A DNA stretch of 64,000 bases from Rhizobium sp. JAB6 (lineage in GTDB: Bacteria > Pseudomonadota > Alphaproteobacteria > Rhizobiales > Rhizobiaceae): NCBI RefSeq assembly GCF_003024605.1, contig NZ_PYJQ01000004.1, forward strand, positions 1 to 64,000, in the 5' to 3' direction. The first letter of the stretch is position 1. Each line of letters begins with the position of its first letter. Both the position numbers and the translations under genes were made by a program. Positions 1-9,222 of this stretch are shown here, piece after piece. A model generated the notes under the pieces. That model did not search any database. It saw only the letters and a list, made by a program, of their open reading frames with translations, and was not told where the DNA came from.

Positions 1-2
1 CA

Positions 3-356
3 ATGGATATGCCTCTACGCATCAAGCGAATTTACGAGCCTGCGGACAACGACGACGGCAAGCGCATCCTGGTCGATCGTCTATGGCCTCGCGGCGTCAG
101 CAAGAACGACGCCCATATCGACGCCTGGGTGAAGGACGTCGCCCCGAGCGCGGAGTTGCGACGCTGGTTCGGCCACGATCCGAAAAAATGGGATGAGTTC
201 CGCCGGCGCTACCAGGATGAACTCAAGAAGAACTCGATGGCAGTGGAAGAGCTTAAGGAGCAGATCGGGCAAACGACTGCAACGCTTCTTTATGGCGCGA
301 AAGACAGTCAGCACAATAACGCGGTCGTGCTCATAAACTTCATCAGCAAGCATTAG
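3..356 (+). CDS. DUF488 family protein
   Basis: A 117-residue protein of the DUF488 family of small cytosolic proteins, whose biochemical role is not established. The family signature is the N-terminal RIYEPAD stretch, followed by ILVDRLWPRGVSK at about residues 22-34 and the WFGHDP segment near residue 55. The length is normal for the family. The first in-frame ATG is at base 3 and a second at base 9. The true start cannot be settled because any ribosome site would lie before the window. It is followed by a 200-bp gap and no obvious operon partner. Confidence 0.8.
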   Translation: MDMPLRIKRIYEPADNDDGKRILVDRLWPRGVSKNDAHIDAWVKDVAPSAELRRWFGHDPKKWDEFRRRYQDELKKNSMAVEELKEQIGQTTATLLYGAKDSQHNNAVVLINFISKH

Positions 357-584
357 ATCGTCGGAGCAAACTGGTCTCCCCTCCTGGCTATGGACTGTTT
401 AGTCAGAAGAGAGAATGAAACGTCATTGTCATTCTCCAATTGAAAATTATAATCAGCCGGAAGCGGTGATCTTTGCCGACGCATCTGACGCCAAGCCCAC
501 GGCCAGCCGGCAAACCGATCAATTTCTCTTGGCGACGCGTATTCCTGCGAACGCCAAATTCAATTCGTGAAAGGCAATTCCCTC

Positions 585-1742
585 GTGTCGATCAACAAGG
601 ACTTCAGAACGATTGCGGCTGCAAACGGGATCGCGGGCGATAAGGCTTATGGCGCCGTCACCCCGCCGCTCTATCTGTCGAGCAATTTTGCATTTCGGCA
701 GTTCGAGCAGGCGCAGACTTACGAATATTCGAGAACCTCCAATCCCACGCGCGACCTGCTTGCCGATACGCTTGCAAAACTGGAGGGCGGGGCCGGCGCG
801 GTGGTGACTTCGTCGGGAATGGCTGCCATCAACCTTATTCTCGGTCTTCTGAAGCCGGGGGATCGGGTGATCGCACCGCATGACTGCTATGGCGGGACAT
901 ATCGCCTCCTGGCTGCTTTGCGGGACAAGGGTCACTTCGAGGTCGAGTTTGTCGATCAAGGCAGCAGCGAGGCCCTGGCAGCAGCGCTTGATCGCGGCGG
1001 CGCTCTGGTTTTGGTGGAAACTCCCAGCAATCCCCTCATGCGCGTCGTCGACATCGAGGCCGCTTCCCGAAAGGCGAAATCGGCGCAGGCCCGTCTCGTG
1101 GTCGACAATACCTTTCTGTCGCCGGCGCTTCAGCGGCCGATCGCCCTTGGAGCCGATTTCGTGATCCATTCGACGACCAAATATCTGAACGGCCATTCCG
1201 ACGTCGTCGGCGGCGCAGTCGTTGCGGCAAACTCCAAAGATGTGGAGGAGTTGCAGGCGTGGGCGAACATGATCGGGGTTACCGGTTCGCCGTTCGATTC
1301 ATATCTTACCCTGCGCGGCATACGAAGCCTCTTTGCACGGATCGAACGACAGCAGACGACGGCCATGGCCGTCGCGCAGTTTCTCGCCCGGCATCCGCAG
1401 GTCAGGGCCGTCCATTATCCCGGTCTGCCAACCCATCCGGGTCATGAGCTTGCGGCGCGGCAGCAATCTGGTTTCGGCGCCATGCTGAGCTTCGAGCTCA
1501 ATGGCGGGATTGAAGCAGTACGCGACTTCGTAGCGGCGCTGAAAATCTTCACTCTCGCCGAGTCGCTTGGCGGCGTCGAAAGCCTCGTTGCTCATCCGGC
1601 AAGCATGACCCATGTCGGCATGGGTGCCGAAGCCCGCCACGCGGCGGGCATCGGTGACGGGTTGCTCAGGGTTTCCGTCGGCCTCGAAGCTGAAGAGGAC
1701 CTGCTGTCCGATCTCGCCGCAAGCCTTGCGAGGATCGACTAG
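585..1742 (+). CDS. PLP-dependent trans-sulfuration enzyme, cystathionine gamma-synthase/gamma-lyase type
   Basis: A fold-type I PLP enzyme of the Cys/Met metabolism family, about 385 residues, full length. It shows the YSRTSNPTR motif, a VVTSSGMAAI phosphate-binding loop, VVDNTFLSP with the cofactor-binding Asp, and HSTTKYLNGHSD, whose Lys should form the Schiff base. It most likely makes or cleaves cystathionine, or uses acetyl- or succinylhomoserine. The sequence does not separate synthase, gamma-lyase and sulfhydrylase activities. The open frame reaches a GTG at 567. The GTG at 585 is preferred because GAAAGG (569-574) lies ten bases upstream, whereas 567 has no visible ribosome site. No SAM-II-like leader was seen upstream. 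Confidence 0.85.
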   Translation: MSINKDFRTIAAANGIAGDKAYGAVTPPLYLSSNFAFRQFEQAQTYEYSRTSNPTRDLLADTLAKLEGGAGAVVTSSGMAAINLILGLLKPGDRVIAPHDCYGGTYRLLAALRDKGHFEVEFVDQGSSEALAAALDRGGALVLVETPSNPLMRVVDIEAASRKAKSAQARLVVDNTFLSPALQRPIALGADFVIHSTTKYLNGHSDVVGGAVVAANSKDVEELQAWANMIGVTGSPFDSYLTLRGIRSLFARIERQQTTAMAVAQFLARHPQVRAVHYPGLPTHPGHELAARQQSGFGAMLSFELNGGIEAVRDFVAALKIFTLAESLGGVESLVAHPASMTHVGMGAEARHAAGIGDGLLRVSVGLEAEEDLLSDLAASLARID

Positions 1743-1787
1743 CCCGTCATCGCCAAACGGCGGCGTATCGGAACCCTGCCGCCGAAT

Positions 1788-2909
1788 TCACGCGACCGCC
1801 TGCGCCGGAATATTCTTCGTCGGCAGGAGCCTCGCCATGGCGCTCAAAAGATCCGTCTGCGATATCAGACCGAGGACGCGCCAGTCCGCATCGACGACGA
1901 TGACTGCATGCGTGCGCCCGTCCGTCAGAACGGGCAACAACGACAAGGCGGGATCGGCAGCATCGGCAACGGCCGGTTTCGATACGGCGTGCCCGATGGT
2001 GTCCAGCCCTCCCGAGAGCTCGCGCAGGCCGACCGTCCCGATCAGGCGGCCTTCCCGATCCTTCACCGGCAACGTGCGAATATTGTGTTTGAGCAGAAGA
2101 TGCCGTGCGTGTTCCGGCTCTGCATCCTCGCCAATGGCGATGACGTCGCGCGACATGATATCGGCGCAGCTTATGTCTCCGTGCGATCGCACCGCTGCCT
2201 GCAATTCGACCTGCCGCAGGAGGCGGCTGAGGTCTGCGCGATCGATATCGAAGGTCTCGTCAAGCACGCCCAGAGCGGCATCGACGTCTTCCTCGCGAAA
2301 ACCCACCCGCAAGGGCGGCGGCAGGTCGCGCGTCTGATGAGTATTCTCGGCCGGCTTTGCGACGACATGCGGATAATTGCGCCTGGAGAGCTTGTGAAAC
2401 ACCAGGCCAAGGCCGACCAGTATGCAGGAGTTCAAGGCAACCGGCACGAAGGGAAACAGGAAACCCCAGCCAGCGACAACCGGGCCGCCGAGAACGGCAG
2501 TCAGGGCAGCAGCGCCGCCCGGCGGATGCAGGCATCGCGTAAAGGACATCGCCCCGATTGCGAGCGAGACGCCGACCCCGATCGCGATGATCGGATCGTG
2601 GATGAGGTAGGCGGCAATGATGCCCATCAGGGCAGAAATGGTATTGCCGCCGATGATCGACCAAGGCTGGGCGAGCGGGCTTGCCGGGACCGCGAAAAGC
2701 AGGACCGCGGACGCTCCCATCGGCGCGACGATCAGCGGAAGATGCGGCCCCTGCCCGAAGAGATAACCGCTGATGACCCCGGTCAGGCCGATGCCGATCA
2801 AGGCGCCAAGGCACGCGATCAGCCGTTCGCGCAAGGTGGCGCCGGCGAGGATCGGGGAAAACAGGCGGAACCGGCCGGAACCAGCCTTGTGGGGCTCTGA
2901 ATGCTGCAT
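1788..2909 (-). CDS. HPP family membrane protein with C-terminal CBS domain pair
   Basis: A 373-residue inner-membrane protein. Roughly residues 28-175 form the HPP integral-membrane domain with several hydrophobic helices and the signature SFTRCLHPPGGAAALT. Residues from about 235 to 365 hold two CBS motifs (ADIMSRDVIAIGED and the LIGTVGLREL segment, then VLGLISQTDLLSAM), which in this family usually bind adenylate nucleotides. HPP proteins have been linked to nitrite or other anion transport, but the substrate here is unknown. It lies 53 bp downstream of the LysR gene on the same strand, so the two may be co-transcribed. Confidence 0.85.
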   Translation of the reverse strand: MQHSEPHKAGSGRFRLFSPILAGATLRERLIACLGALIGIGLTGVISGYLFGQGPHLPLIVAPMGASAVLLFAVPASPLAQPWSIIGGNTISALMGIIAAYLIHDPIIAIGVGVSLAIGAMSFTRCLHPPGGAAALTAVLGGPVVAGWGFLFPFVPVALNSCILVGLGLVFHKLSRRNYPHVVAKPAENTHQTRDLPPPLRVGFREEDVDAALGVLDETFDIDRADLSRLLRQVELQAAVRSHGDISCADIMSRDVIAIGEDAEPEHARHLLLKHNIRTLPVKDREGRLIGTVGLRELSGGLDTIGHAVSKPAVADAADPALSLLPVLTDGRTHAVIVVDADWRVLGLISQTDLLSAMARLLPTKNIPAQAVA

Positions 2910-2962
2910 GATGAAACCAGTTTTAAGGAAGGATATTTCGAGGATGAACGGCAGAACGCCGG

Positions 2963-3868
2963 CTAGTTCGGCAATAGCGGCACGCTTTTGCCCTTGGTGG
3001 CGCCGAGGACTTCATGAAACGCATCGAATGAGCTTGGGCGATCATTCTTGCGGGAGATCAGAATCGTATCGACGACGGCAAGCTGATGCGTCGCCGACAT
3101 TGCCGGCCAGTGCATGAGATCGAGAACCGATTTTGGCATGACGCCGGCCGCGTTGCCGGTCGCTACACTCGCCAGAATGGCATGATAGGAGCCAAGTTCG
3201 GTCGTCGGCAAAGCGCTCGACCTGCATGCCCAGCCTTCCGCAATCCTGCGATAGGTGCATCCGGGCTCCAGAGCGGCAATCGATCCGACCCGCAAATCGG
3301 CGGCCGATCGGATCGACGGGTGCCCGGACGGCAGCAGGAGCAGCAAATCCTCGACAAATACCGGTTTGGCCTCGAGCTGCTTGAGCTCAGCCGCAAAATC
3401 CGGATCCTCATCCAGCATTGCTTGGGGCGGCCGGGCGATCAACGCGCAGTCCAACACATCGCCCAGAACATCGCGGGCGAGATCGCGGGAAGCGCCGAGC
3501 GTCAGCTGGAGCGAAACATCCGGCCACATGTGATTGAACCGGCTGAGTGCTGCGGGCAGCCGGCTTGCCGCCGTGCTTTCCATCGTGCCCAGACGCAAAG
3601 TGCCCGTTGGGCGCAGAGGCCTCACCGCCTGACGTGCCTCCAGAGCAAGCGCGGCAAGTCGATTGGCATAGACCTGAAACGTCTCGCCTTCTTTCGTGAG
3701 CGTCATCTTCTTGCCGTCACGGCTGAAAAGCCGGACGCCGAGATCGTCCTCCAGCTGCTGGATACGCGTCGTCACATTCGACGGCACGCGTCCTACGGCT
3801 TTCGCAGCCTTGGTCACACTGCGATCGCTCGCGACCGCCAGAAATATTTCGATCGATGAAAGGTCCAA
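2963..3868 (-). CDS. LysR family transcriptional regulator
   Basis: A 301-residue LysR-type regulator. Residues 1-60 form the winged helix-turn-helix (MDLSSIEIFLAVASDRSVTK followed by AAKAVGRVPSNVTTRIQQLE). The rest is the two-lobed periplasmic-binding-like effector domain, starting near GTLRLGTMES. It is divergent from the 5-formyltetrahydrofolate cyclo-ligase homologue and immediately upstream of the HPP-CBS gene, so either could be its target. Effector unknown. The intergenic space to the divergent gene is only 111 bp. Confidence 0.88.
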   Translation of the reverse strand: MDLSSIEIFLAVASDRSVTKAAKAVGRVPSNVTTRIQQLEDDLGVRLFSRDGKKMTLTKEGETFQVYANRLAALALEARQAVRPLRPTGTLRLGTMESTAASRLPAALSRFNHMWPDVSLQLTLGASRDLARDVLGDVLDCALIARPPQAMLDEDPDFAAELKQLEAKPVFVEDLLLLLPSGHPSIRSAADLRVGSIAALEPGCTYRRIAEGWACRSSALPTTELGSYHAILASVATGNAAGVMPKSVLDLMHWPAMSATHQLAVVDTILISRKNDRPSSFDAFHEVLGATKGKSVPLLPN

Positions 3869-3979
3869 TGAAAAGATCTCGATTCAGGAATTAAGCTGCC
3901 CTATCATTCCCTATATAAAAATCATTCTCGCAGCTCAAGCATGTTTCGGTATCGAGCTGCAACGGGAGTATTGGAACGA

Positions 3980-4663
3980 ATGACAAAATCAGATCCATAT
4001 GAATCCGACGAAGAAATCCGCGAATATGCGTCGCCCGCCTGCATGCTGCACGAAGTCGATCCGGCCTATAGCGGCATCTCACCGGACGAGAGCCGGATTT
4101 CGGATATTTTCGCGTGGCGAAAGATACAGCGGCAACGGTTGATCGATGACCGGAAGGCGCTGCCATTCGCCGAGCGAGAAGATCATACGCGCTCGATCGC
4201 CGATCATCTCGATCAGGTCGTCGCCGATGTCAACGGCAAGCATATCAGTCTGTTTTGGCCATTCCTGGGAGAGCCGGATCTTCGAGGATGGATGGCGACT
4301 GCGACGGCGCGCGGCGCGGATTGCCTGTTACCCGTGGTCACGGCAAAGGCGGCCCCGCTGATATTCCGATCCTGGAAAATAGGGAAAAGGCTTGAACGCG
4401 GGGTCTGGAACATTCCCGTGCCCGCGGAAGGCCAGGAAGCCGTTCCTGATATCGTCATCGCGCCATTGGTCGGCTTCGATCCCCGTTGCTTCCGTCTTGG
4501 TTATGGCGGCGGATTTTTCGATAGAACCCTCGCCACTCTCGAGCACAAGCCTTTGGTCATCGGCGTCGGCTTTGAATCGCAGAGGATCGACACCATTCAT
4601 CCGCTCGCTCACGACATTCCGATGGATGTAATCATCACGCAGACGGGGCCCCGCCATCGATGA
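3980..4663 (+). CDS. 5-formyltetrahydrofolate cyclo-ligase family protein
   Basis: A cytosolic folate enzyme family member, about 227 residues, that would convert 5-formyl-THF to 5,10-methenyl-THF using ATP. Family marks are the basic RKIQRQRL segment near residue 40, the DIVIAPLVGFD region and the glycine-rich RLGYGGGFFDRTL nucleotide loop. It carries about 45 extra N-terminal residues compared with compact YgfA-type enzymes, so it may be a paralogue of the housekeeping copy. The frame opens at 3941, but that ATG lies in the loop of a hairpin (arms 3930-3936 and 3954-3960). ATG 3980 has GGGAG at 3964-3968 and is preferred. A TATATA box precedes the hairpin. Confidence 0.82.
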   Translation: MTKSDPYESDEEIREYASPACMLHEVDPAYSGISPDESRISDIFAWRKIQRQRLIDDRKALPFAEREDHTRSIADHLDQVVADVNGKHISLFWPFLGEPDLRGWMATATARGADCLLPVVTAKAAPLIFRSWKIGKRLERGVWNIPVPAEGQEAVPDIVIAPLVGFDPRCFRLGYGGGFFDRTLATLEHKPLVIGVGFESQRIDTIHPLAHDIPMDVIITQTGPRHR

Positions 4664-4717
4664 TCCCTGTTGCGCAATAAACAGTCCACTCGCCATGCGT
4701 CAGGACGCGCAGCGGCA

Positions 4718-5863
4718 TCATTCGACATCCAGATCAAAGAAATGCTGGGTCGCAAGGGCGGCCGCCCCCCGCGCCCACGAACCGGGGACCCAATCGGGAA
4801 GCAATTCCGGCGTATTCAAGAAGACATATTTCGCCATCGAGCGCCGTATCGGCTCGAGAATCGCTTCACCGAACTGCATGGCTTCGCCGCCGGCGATAAG
4901 GACCTCGGGATCGAACAGGTTCACCAGATCAGCCAGATGACGCCCGATCAATTCCCCCGCTTCCGTCATGACCTGAAGAGCCGCCGGATCGCCGCCCTCG
5001 ATCGCGGCGGCGAATTCGTCGCGATTGGCCTTTTTGCCTCTGCGCCGGCCCCACTCCTCGATCATGGCAGCCTCGGCTGTATGGGCCTGAAGGCAGCCCC
5101 GTCTCCCGCATTCGCATAGCCGGCCACCTGGAACCGTGATGAGGTGACCGAGCTTTCCTGCCAGGCCATGGCTTCCGTGATAGATCTCTCCCCCCATGAC
5201 AAGCGAGGACCCGACACCGGTACCAACCGCGATCGTCGCAAAATTGCTGTAGTTGCGGCCCGCGCCGAACAGCCGCTGCGCGACGGTGAAGGCGCTGATG
5301 TCGTCATCGATCCAGACCGGGACATGGACCCGTTCACGCAGCAGTTCGGGAAAGGCAAGATTGCGCCAGCCAAAGCGCGGGCTCTGAATGCAGATGCCTT
5401 TGACGGCGTCCACCTCACCCGGGATGGAAACGCCCACTCCCATGACGGGCGATCCGGTGCGGCCGGCATCGGCCAGAAGCTTCGGGATTGCCGCCGCGAT
5501 GGCCTCAACCATCGTTTCCGGCCGCGTGTCCGGCACAGGCATATCGAAGGAGGCAATCGGCGTCGTGGCGAGATCGGTCAGGACACAATCGATGCTATCG
5601 TGGCGAAGCTTGAAACCGACCGCCAGATGGCCGTCATAATTGATATCGACAGGCACCGGTCGCCGTCCCGCAGCACCGGCCTGCGCTTTTCCCTCGAGAA
5701 CTAAGCCTTCTTCGATCAGTTCGGTCACCACGAAAGTCACCGCCGCCGGGCTCAGGCCCGTCACGGTGGCGATTTCGGCGCGCGGCATCGGCCCGCGGTT
5801 TCGCAGCAGGTTGAGGATGAGCCGCCGGTTAAGGGCTCGGGAGGTACCAGGATTGCCGCGCAC
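4718..5863 (-). CDS. ROK family transcriptional repressor
   Basis: A 381-residue ROK protein with an N-terminal winged helix (RALNRRLILNLLRNRGPMPR, then AEIATVTGLSPAAVTFVVTE) and a C-terminal sugar-kinase-like domain. The zinc motif CECGRRGCLQ is present near residue 255, after the conserved GHLITVPGG histidine segment. Such proteins usually sense a sugar and repress neighbouring uptake genes. It is divergent from the sugar ABC/GH42 operon. The start is a GTG at 5861-5863 (read in reverse) with AAGGA five bases upstream. A 17-bp perfect palindrome begins 13 bp before the start codon, suggesting autoregulation plus control of the operon. Confidence 0.9.
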   Translation of the reverse strand: MRGNPGTSRALNRRLILNLLRNRGPMPRAEIATVTGLSPAAVTFVVTELIEEGLVLEGKAQAGAAGRRPVPVDINYDGHLAVGFKLRHDSIDCVLTDLATTPIASFDMPVPDTRPETMVEAIAAAIPKLLADAGRTGSPVMGVGVSIPGEVDAVKGICIQSPRFGWRNLAFPELLRERVHVPVWIDDDISAFTVAQRLFGAGRNYSNFATIAVGTGVGSSLVMGGEIYHGSHGLAGKLGHLITVPGGRLCECGRRGCLQAHTAEAAMIEEWGRRRGKKANRDEFAAAIEGGDPAALQVMTEAGELIGRHLADLVNLFDPEVLIAGGEAMQFGEAILEPIRRSMAKYVFLNTPELLPDWVPGSWARGAAALATQHFFDLDVE

Positions 5864-5876
5864 AATGATCCTTAAA

Positions 5877-5893
5877 TTAATTTTGTAAATTAA
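5877..5893. promoter_or_regulatory. Candidate ROK operator, 17-bp palindrome
   Basis: TTAATTT-TGT-AAATTAA is a perfect inverted repeat with 7-base arms, placed between the divergent ROK gene and the sugar operon. It ends just before a weak TTGTTG / 17 bp / TATGCA promoter (5897-5925) that would read toward the binding-protein gene. The A/T-rich symmetric form fits sites described for NagC/Mlc-type ROK repressors. That this ROK protein binds here is inference. Confidence 0.5.
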
Positions 5894-6062
5894 CTATTGT
5901 TGCTTCTCGGAAGATACGGTATGCAATAGCACATGGCAATGGAGGAATGTCTGTTTGTGTCAGCACAAGCGGAAATGCCGGTTTATTGCGTCATTTCTGA
6001 AGGTTAGCGGCTGCCCACATCTGTGGGCGGGCCTGGATTTGATGTGTCTCGGGAGGAAATAG

Positions 6063-7340
6063 ATGGCATCGAAGAACGAACTTTCACTCGTCAATGCAAT
6101 CAAGGCGTCTCGGCGCCAGTTCATGATCGGCACGGGCGCTGCCCTGGCGGCGACGGCGCTCTATCGCCCGGCAATCGCCAATGGCGGCGAGGTGACGATC
6201 ATTTCTGATATCGGCAATGCCGGCCAGCGGGCCGTCCTCGACCGAATCGCCGCTGATTTTACCAAGAAGACGGGGACGAAAGTCACCATCAATAATATGG
6301 ATCACGAGACCCACAAGACGGCCATCCGCAGCTATCTCGTCGTCGGCGCTCCTGATGTCTGCTTCTGGTTCTCCGGCAACCGCATGAAGGCTTTCGTCGA
6401 CCGCGGGCTGTTCGACGACATTTCCGACCTGTTCGCCAAGGAAGGCTATAGCGATAAGCTCGGCGCTACCATGACGGCCGTTACCGTCAACGGCAAGCAG
6501 TACGGTCTGCCGCTTGGCGGCATTCTCTGGGGCCTTTTCTATCGCAAGGACGTTTTCGCCGAGAAGGGCTGGACGGTGCCGAAGAACTGGGACGACTTCC
6601 TGAAATTCGGCGAGGCGGCGAAGTCCGCCGGCATGACTCCGATCAGCATGGGCACAAAGGAACTGTGGCCGACCGGCGGCTGGTTTGATCACATGAACCT
6701 GCGCATCAACGGTCTCGACAAGCACCTCGCCCTTATGGAAGGCAAGCTCCCCTATACCGACCCGATGCTGAAGCCGGTCTTCGATAAATGGGAAGAGCTC
6801 ATCAAGGCCAATTTCTTCTCCGCGAGCGGACCGTCCTTCGGTTGGGAGCAGGCGGCTGCGGCTCTCGCGCAGAAGAAGGCGGCGATGATGGATCTTGGTG
6901 GCTTCATCAAGTCTGCCTTCCCGGCAGGCGACGAGGGCCAGATCGCCTTTGCTCCTTTCCCGGAAATCGTTCCCGGCGTGGAACGCTATGAGGATTTCTC
7001 GGTCAACTCGGTGCATATCCCTGCCAAGGCGAAGAACCGCCAAGGTGCGCGCGATTTTCTGGCCTACTTCTATCAGCCTGACAATCTCGGGGCATTCCTC
7101 GAAGCCGAAGGCACGATACCGCCGCGCAACGATTGCCCGCCGAGCAAGGACCCCTTGGTCAATATCGCCGTGGAATCGCTCAAGAGCGTGAAGGGTACGT
7201 CGCAATATTATGACCGTGACACCGACCCGGACATGGCGCAGGACGGCATGAAGGGCTTCCAGGAATTCACGGTCAAGCCCGAGCGTCGCGACCAGATCCT
7301 GGCGCGGCTCGAAAAGACGCGGGCGCGCATTTTCAAATAG
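6063..7340 (+). CDS. Sugar ABC transporter substrate-binding protein
   Basis: A 425-residue family 1 extracellular solute-binding protein (maltose/oligosaccharide type). The N-terminus has a twin-arginine-like signal, with SRRQFMIGTGAALAATALYR at about residues 18-37, ahead of the mature protein beginning near NGGEVTII. GGAGG lies at 6051-6055, just before the ATG. It is the first gene of a five-gene operon with two permeases, an ATPase and a GH42 beta-galactosidase, so a galactoside or galactose-containing oligosaccharide is the likely ligand. The ligand is not determined by sequence alone. Confidence 0.9.
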   Translation: MASKNELSLVNAIKASRRQFMIGTGAALAATALYRPAIANGGEVTIISDIGNAGQRAVLDRIAADFTKKTGTKVTINNMDHETHKTAIRSYLVVGAPDVCFWFSGNRMKAFVDRGLFDDISDLFAKEGYSDKLGATMTAVTVNGKQYGLPLGGILWGLFYRKDVFAEKGWTVPKNWDDFLKFGEAAKSAGMTPISMGTKELWPTGGWFDHMNLRINGLDKHLALMEGKLPYTDPMLKPVFDKWEELIKANFFSASGPSFGWEQAAAALAQKKAAMMDLGGFIKSAFPAGDEGQIAFAPFPEIVPGVERYEDFSVNSVHIPAKAKNRQGARDFLAYFYQPDNLGAFLEAEGTIPPRNDCPPSKDPLVNIAVESLKSVKGTSQYYDRDTDPDMAQDGMKGFQEFTVKPERRDQILARLEKTRARIFK

Positions 7341-7457
7341 TCCTCCCGGACCAGGGCGCGGCGGGCATCGGCTTTAAGCCCGCAACCCGCCGCGACTCGC
7401 TTCAAAAGCCCGCGCTCGCCGAAGTGCCTGGAATTATCGAACGAAGAAGTCTGAGCC

Positions 7458-8333
7458 ATGTGGAAAAAACACAGGAACTGGCTGACGCCCGTCCTCTTCA
7501 TTGTGCCGGGATGCATCCTGTTCGGAACGATCATCATCGCTTCCTCGCTGGAGTCGATCTGGATTTCGTTCTTCGATTGGGATGGCGTCGGGCAGAAGAG
7601 CTGGGTGGGATTGGCGAACTATTCCGAACTCTTTGCCGATCCGCAATTCTACGTCTCGCTGAAGAACAACATCATCTGGCTCGTCATGTTCATGGCGGCG
7701 CCGCCGCTTGGACTGGCGCTGGCGCTGCTCGTCAACCAGCAGATCGCCGGCATGCGGGTCTTGAAGTCGCTTTTCTTCATTCCGCTGGTGCTCGCCACGG
7801 TCACGGTCGGCGTCGTGTTCGGCTGGGTCTATGATCCGAATTACGGGCTTCTTGCGCTCATCTTCAGTCTCTTCGGAGCTACGGCGCCTGCCCTACTCGC
7901 CGACGAGCATTTCGTCACCTTCGCCGTCGTCGCCGCCGCGCTCTGGCCGCAGATCGCCTTTTGCATGGTGCTCTTTCTTGCGGGCCTGAACAATCTGAGT
8001 TCCGATCTCATAGGGGCCGGACGTGTCGATGGCGCCCGCGGCTTTAACATGCTCTGGCACGTCGTGTTGCCGCAATTGCGCCAGGTGGGTTTCATCGCCC
8101 TTGCCGTAACGGTCGTCGGCGCCTTGCGATCCTTCGACATGATCGCGGTGATGACATCGGGCGGCCCCTTCGGCTCCTCGGAAGTTCTGGCCTACCAGAT
8201 GTACGAACAGTCGATCTTCTCCTATCGTTTCGGCTATGGCGCGGCGATCGCCACCGTCCTCTTTGCAATCATGATCGTTTTCATCACCTGGTATTTGCGC
8301 GTCATGGTGCGCATGGAACGGGAGACACGCTGA
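7458..8333 (+). CDS. Sugar ABC transporter permease, MalF/UgpA type
   Basis: A 291-residue inner-membrane permease with six predicted helices, starting with the hydrophobic WLTPVLFIVPGCILFGTIII segment. The cytoplasmic EAA-type loop that docks on the ATPase is visible as GAGRVDGARGFNMLWHVVLP near residue 185. Its TGA overlaps the ATG of the next permease by one base, indicating translational coupling. It pairs with that gene to form the channel of the importer. Confidence 0.9.
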   Translation: MWKKHRNWLTPVLFIVPGCILFGTIIIASSLESIWISFFDWDGVGQKSWVGLANYSELFADPQFYVSLKNNIIWLVMFMAAPPLGLALALLVNQQIAGMRVLKSLFFIPLVLATVTVGVVFGWVYDPNYGLLALIFSLFGATAPALLADEHFVTFAVVAAALWPQIAFCMVLFLAGLNNLSSDLIGAGRVDGARGFNMLWHVVLPQLRQVGFIALAVTVVGALRSFDMIAVMTSGGPFGSSEVLAYQMYEQSIFSYRFGYGAAIATVLFAIMIVFITWYLRVMVRMERETR

Positions 8334-9184
8334 TGTATCCTCGCCCGATCCCTGAAGAAAAGCCGGTGCTCCGCGGCCTTTATGCCAGCTTCGTCGGTCT
8401 GATCCTCATCCTCTGGCTGCTGCCGCTCTTTGCGGTCATACTGACCGCATCCAAGACGGCCGATGAAATCATGGCCGGCAAATACTGGACCTGGCCCGAG
8501 CACTTCAATCTCATCGAGAACTTCACATCGGTCTTCCAGCAGACGAACATGTGGGGCTATTTCATCAACAGCCTCATCATCACGCTGCCTTCGGTGCTGC
8601 TGGTCCTCGTTTTCTCGACGCTGACCGGCTACGTGCTCGCCCGCTATAATTTTCGCGGCAATGCCCTGCTCTTCTCGCTCTTCGTCGGCGGCAACTTCCT
8701 GCCTGCGCAGATCATGATGATCCCCGTGCGTGATCTCATGGTCAAGTTTGGTCTCTACGACACCTATTTCGCGCTGATCATCTTCCATGTTGCCTTCCAG
8801 ACCGGCTTTGCGACCCTGTTCATGCGCAATTTCATCGCGGCTCTGCCGGACGAATTGTTCCAGGCCGCGCGTGCGGAAGGCGCCTCCCCCTGGCAGACGA
8901 TGCGCCACGTCGTCATACCTTTGATGCGGCCGGCGCTTGCAGCGCTTGCGATCCTGATCTTCACCTTCGTCTGGAACGATTATTTCTGGGCGATCGTGCT
9001 GACGCAGAGCGACGTCGTCAAACCGGTGACGGCGGGCCTGAACAACCTCAGGGGCGAATGGACATCCGCCTGGAACATCGTGGCGGCAGCTACACTGTTC
9101 GTCGCCGTACCGCCGGTCCTGATGTTCTTCCTGATGCAAAAGCATTTCATCGCGGGCCTGACCATGGGCGCCGTCAAGGGCTGA
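8333..9184 (+). CDS. Sugar ABC transporter permease, MalG type
   Basis: A 283-residue second permease of the carbohydrate importer, CUT1 class. Six membrane helices are expected. The EAA loop reads AARAEGASPWQTMRHVVIPL near residue 180, with the Gly in the conserved position. It shares one base with the upstream permease and is followed 38 bp later by the ATPase gene. Confidence 0.9.
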   Translation: MYPRPIPEEKPVLRGLYASFVGLILILWLLPLFAVILTASKTADEIMAGKYWTWPEHFNLIENFTSVFQQTNMWGYFINSLIITLPSVLLVLVFSTLTGYVLARYNFRGNALLFSLFVGGNFLPAQIMMIPVRDLMVKFGLYDTYFALIIFHVAFQTGFATLFMRNFIAALPDELFQAARAEGASPWQTMRHVVIPLMRPALAALAILIFTFVWNDYFWAIVLTQSDVVKPVTAGLNNLRGEWTSAWNIVAAATLFVAVPPVLMFFLMQKHFIAGLTMGAVKG

Positions 9185-9222
9185 CCCGTTCCGCCCGCTT
9201 GAGACGATTTGGAGTACCATTC

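Noticed and set aside
357..584. Possible SAM-II-type riboswitch before the Cys/Met-metabolism gene
   Set aside because: I looked for the conserved pseudoknot sequence known from rhizobial met genes and did not see it.
1908..2900. 330-codon plus-strand frame opposite the HPP-CBS gene
   Set aside because: Antisense shadow; the minus-strand protein has clear HPP and CBS motifs.
3869..3979. Possible 6S RNA beside the 5-formyltetrahydrofolate cyclo-ligase gene
   Set aside because: The gap is only about 110 bp and lacks the long 6S-type stem; only a 7-bp hairpin is present. This is probably not the usual ssrS-linked copy.
8234..9220. 328-codon minus-strand frame opposite the MalG-type permease
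   Set aside because: Charged, repetitive composition and full overlap with a well-supported permease.
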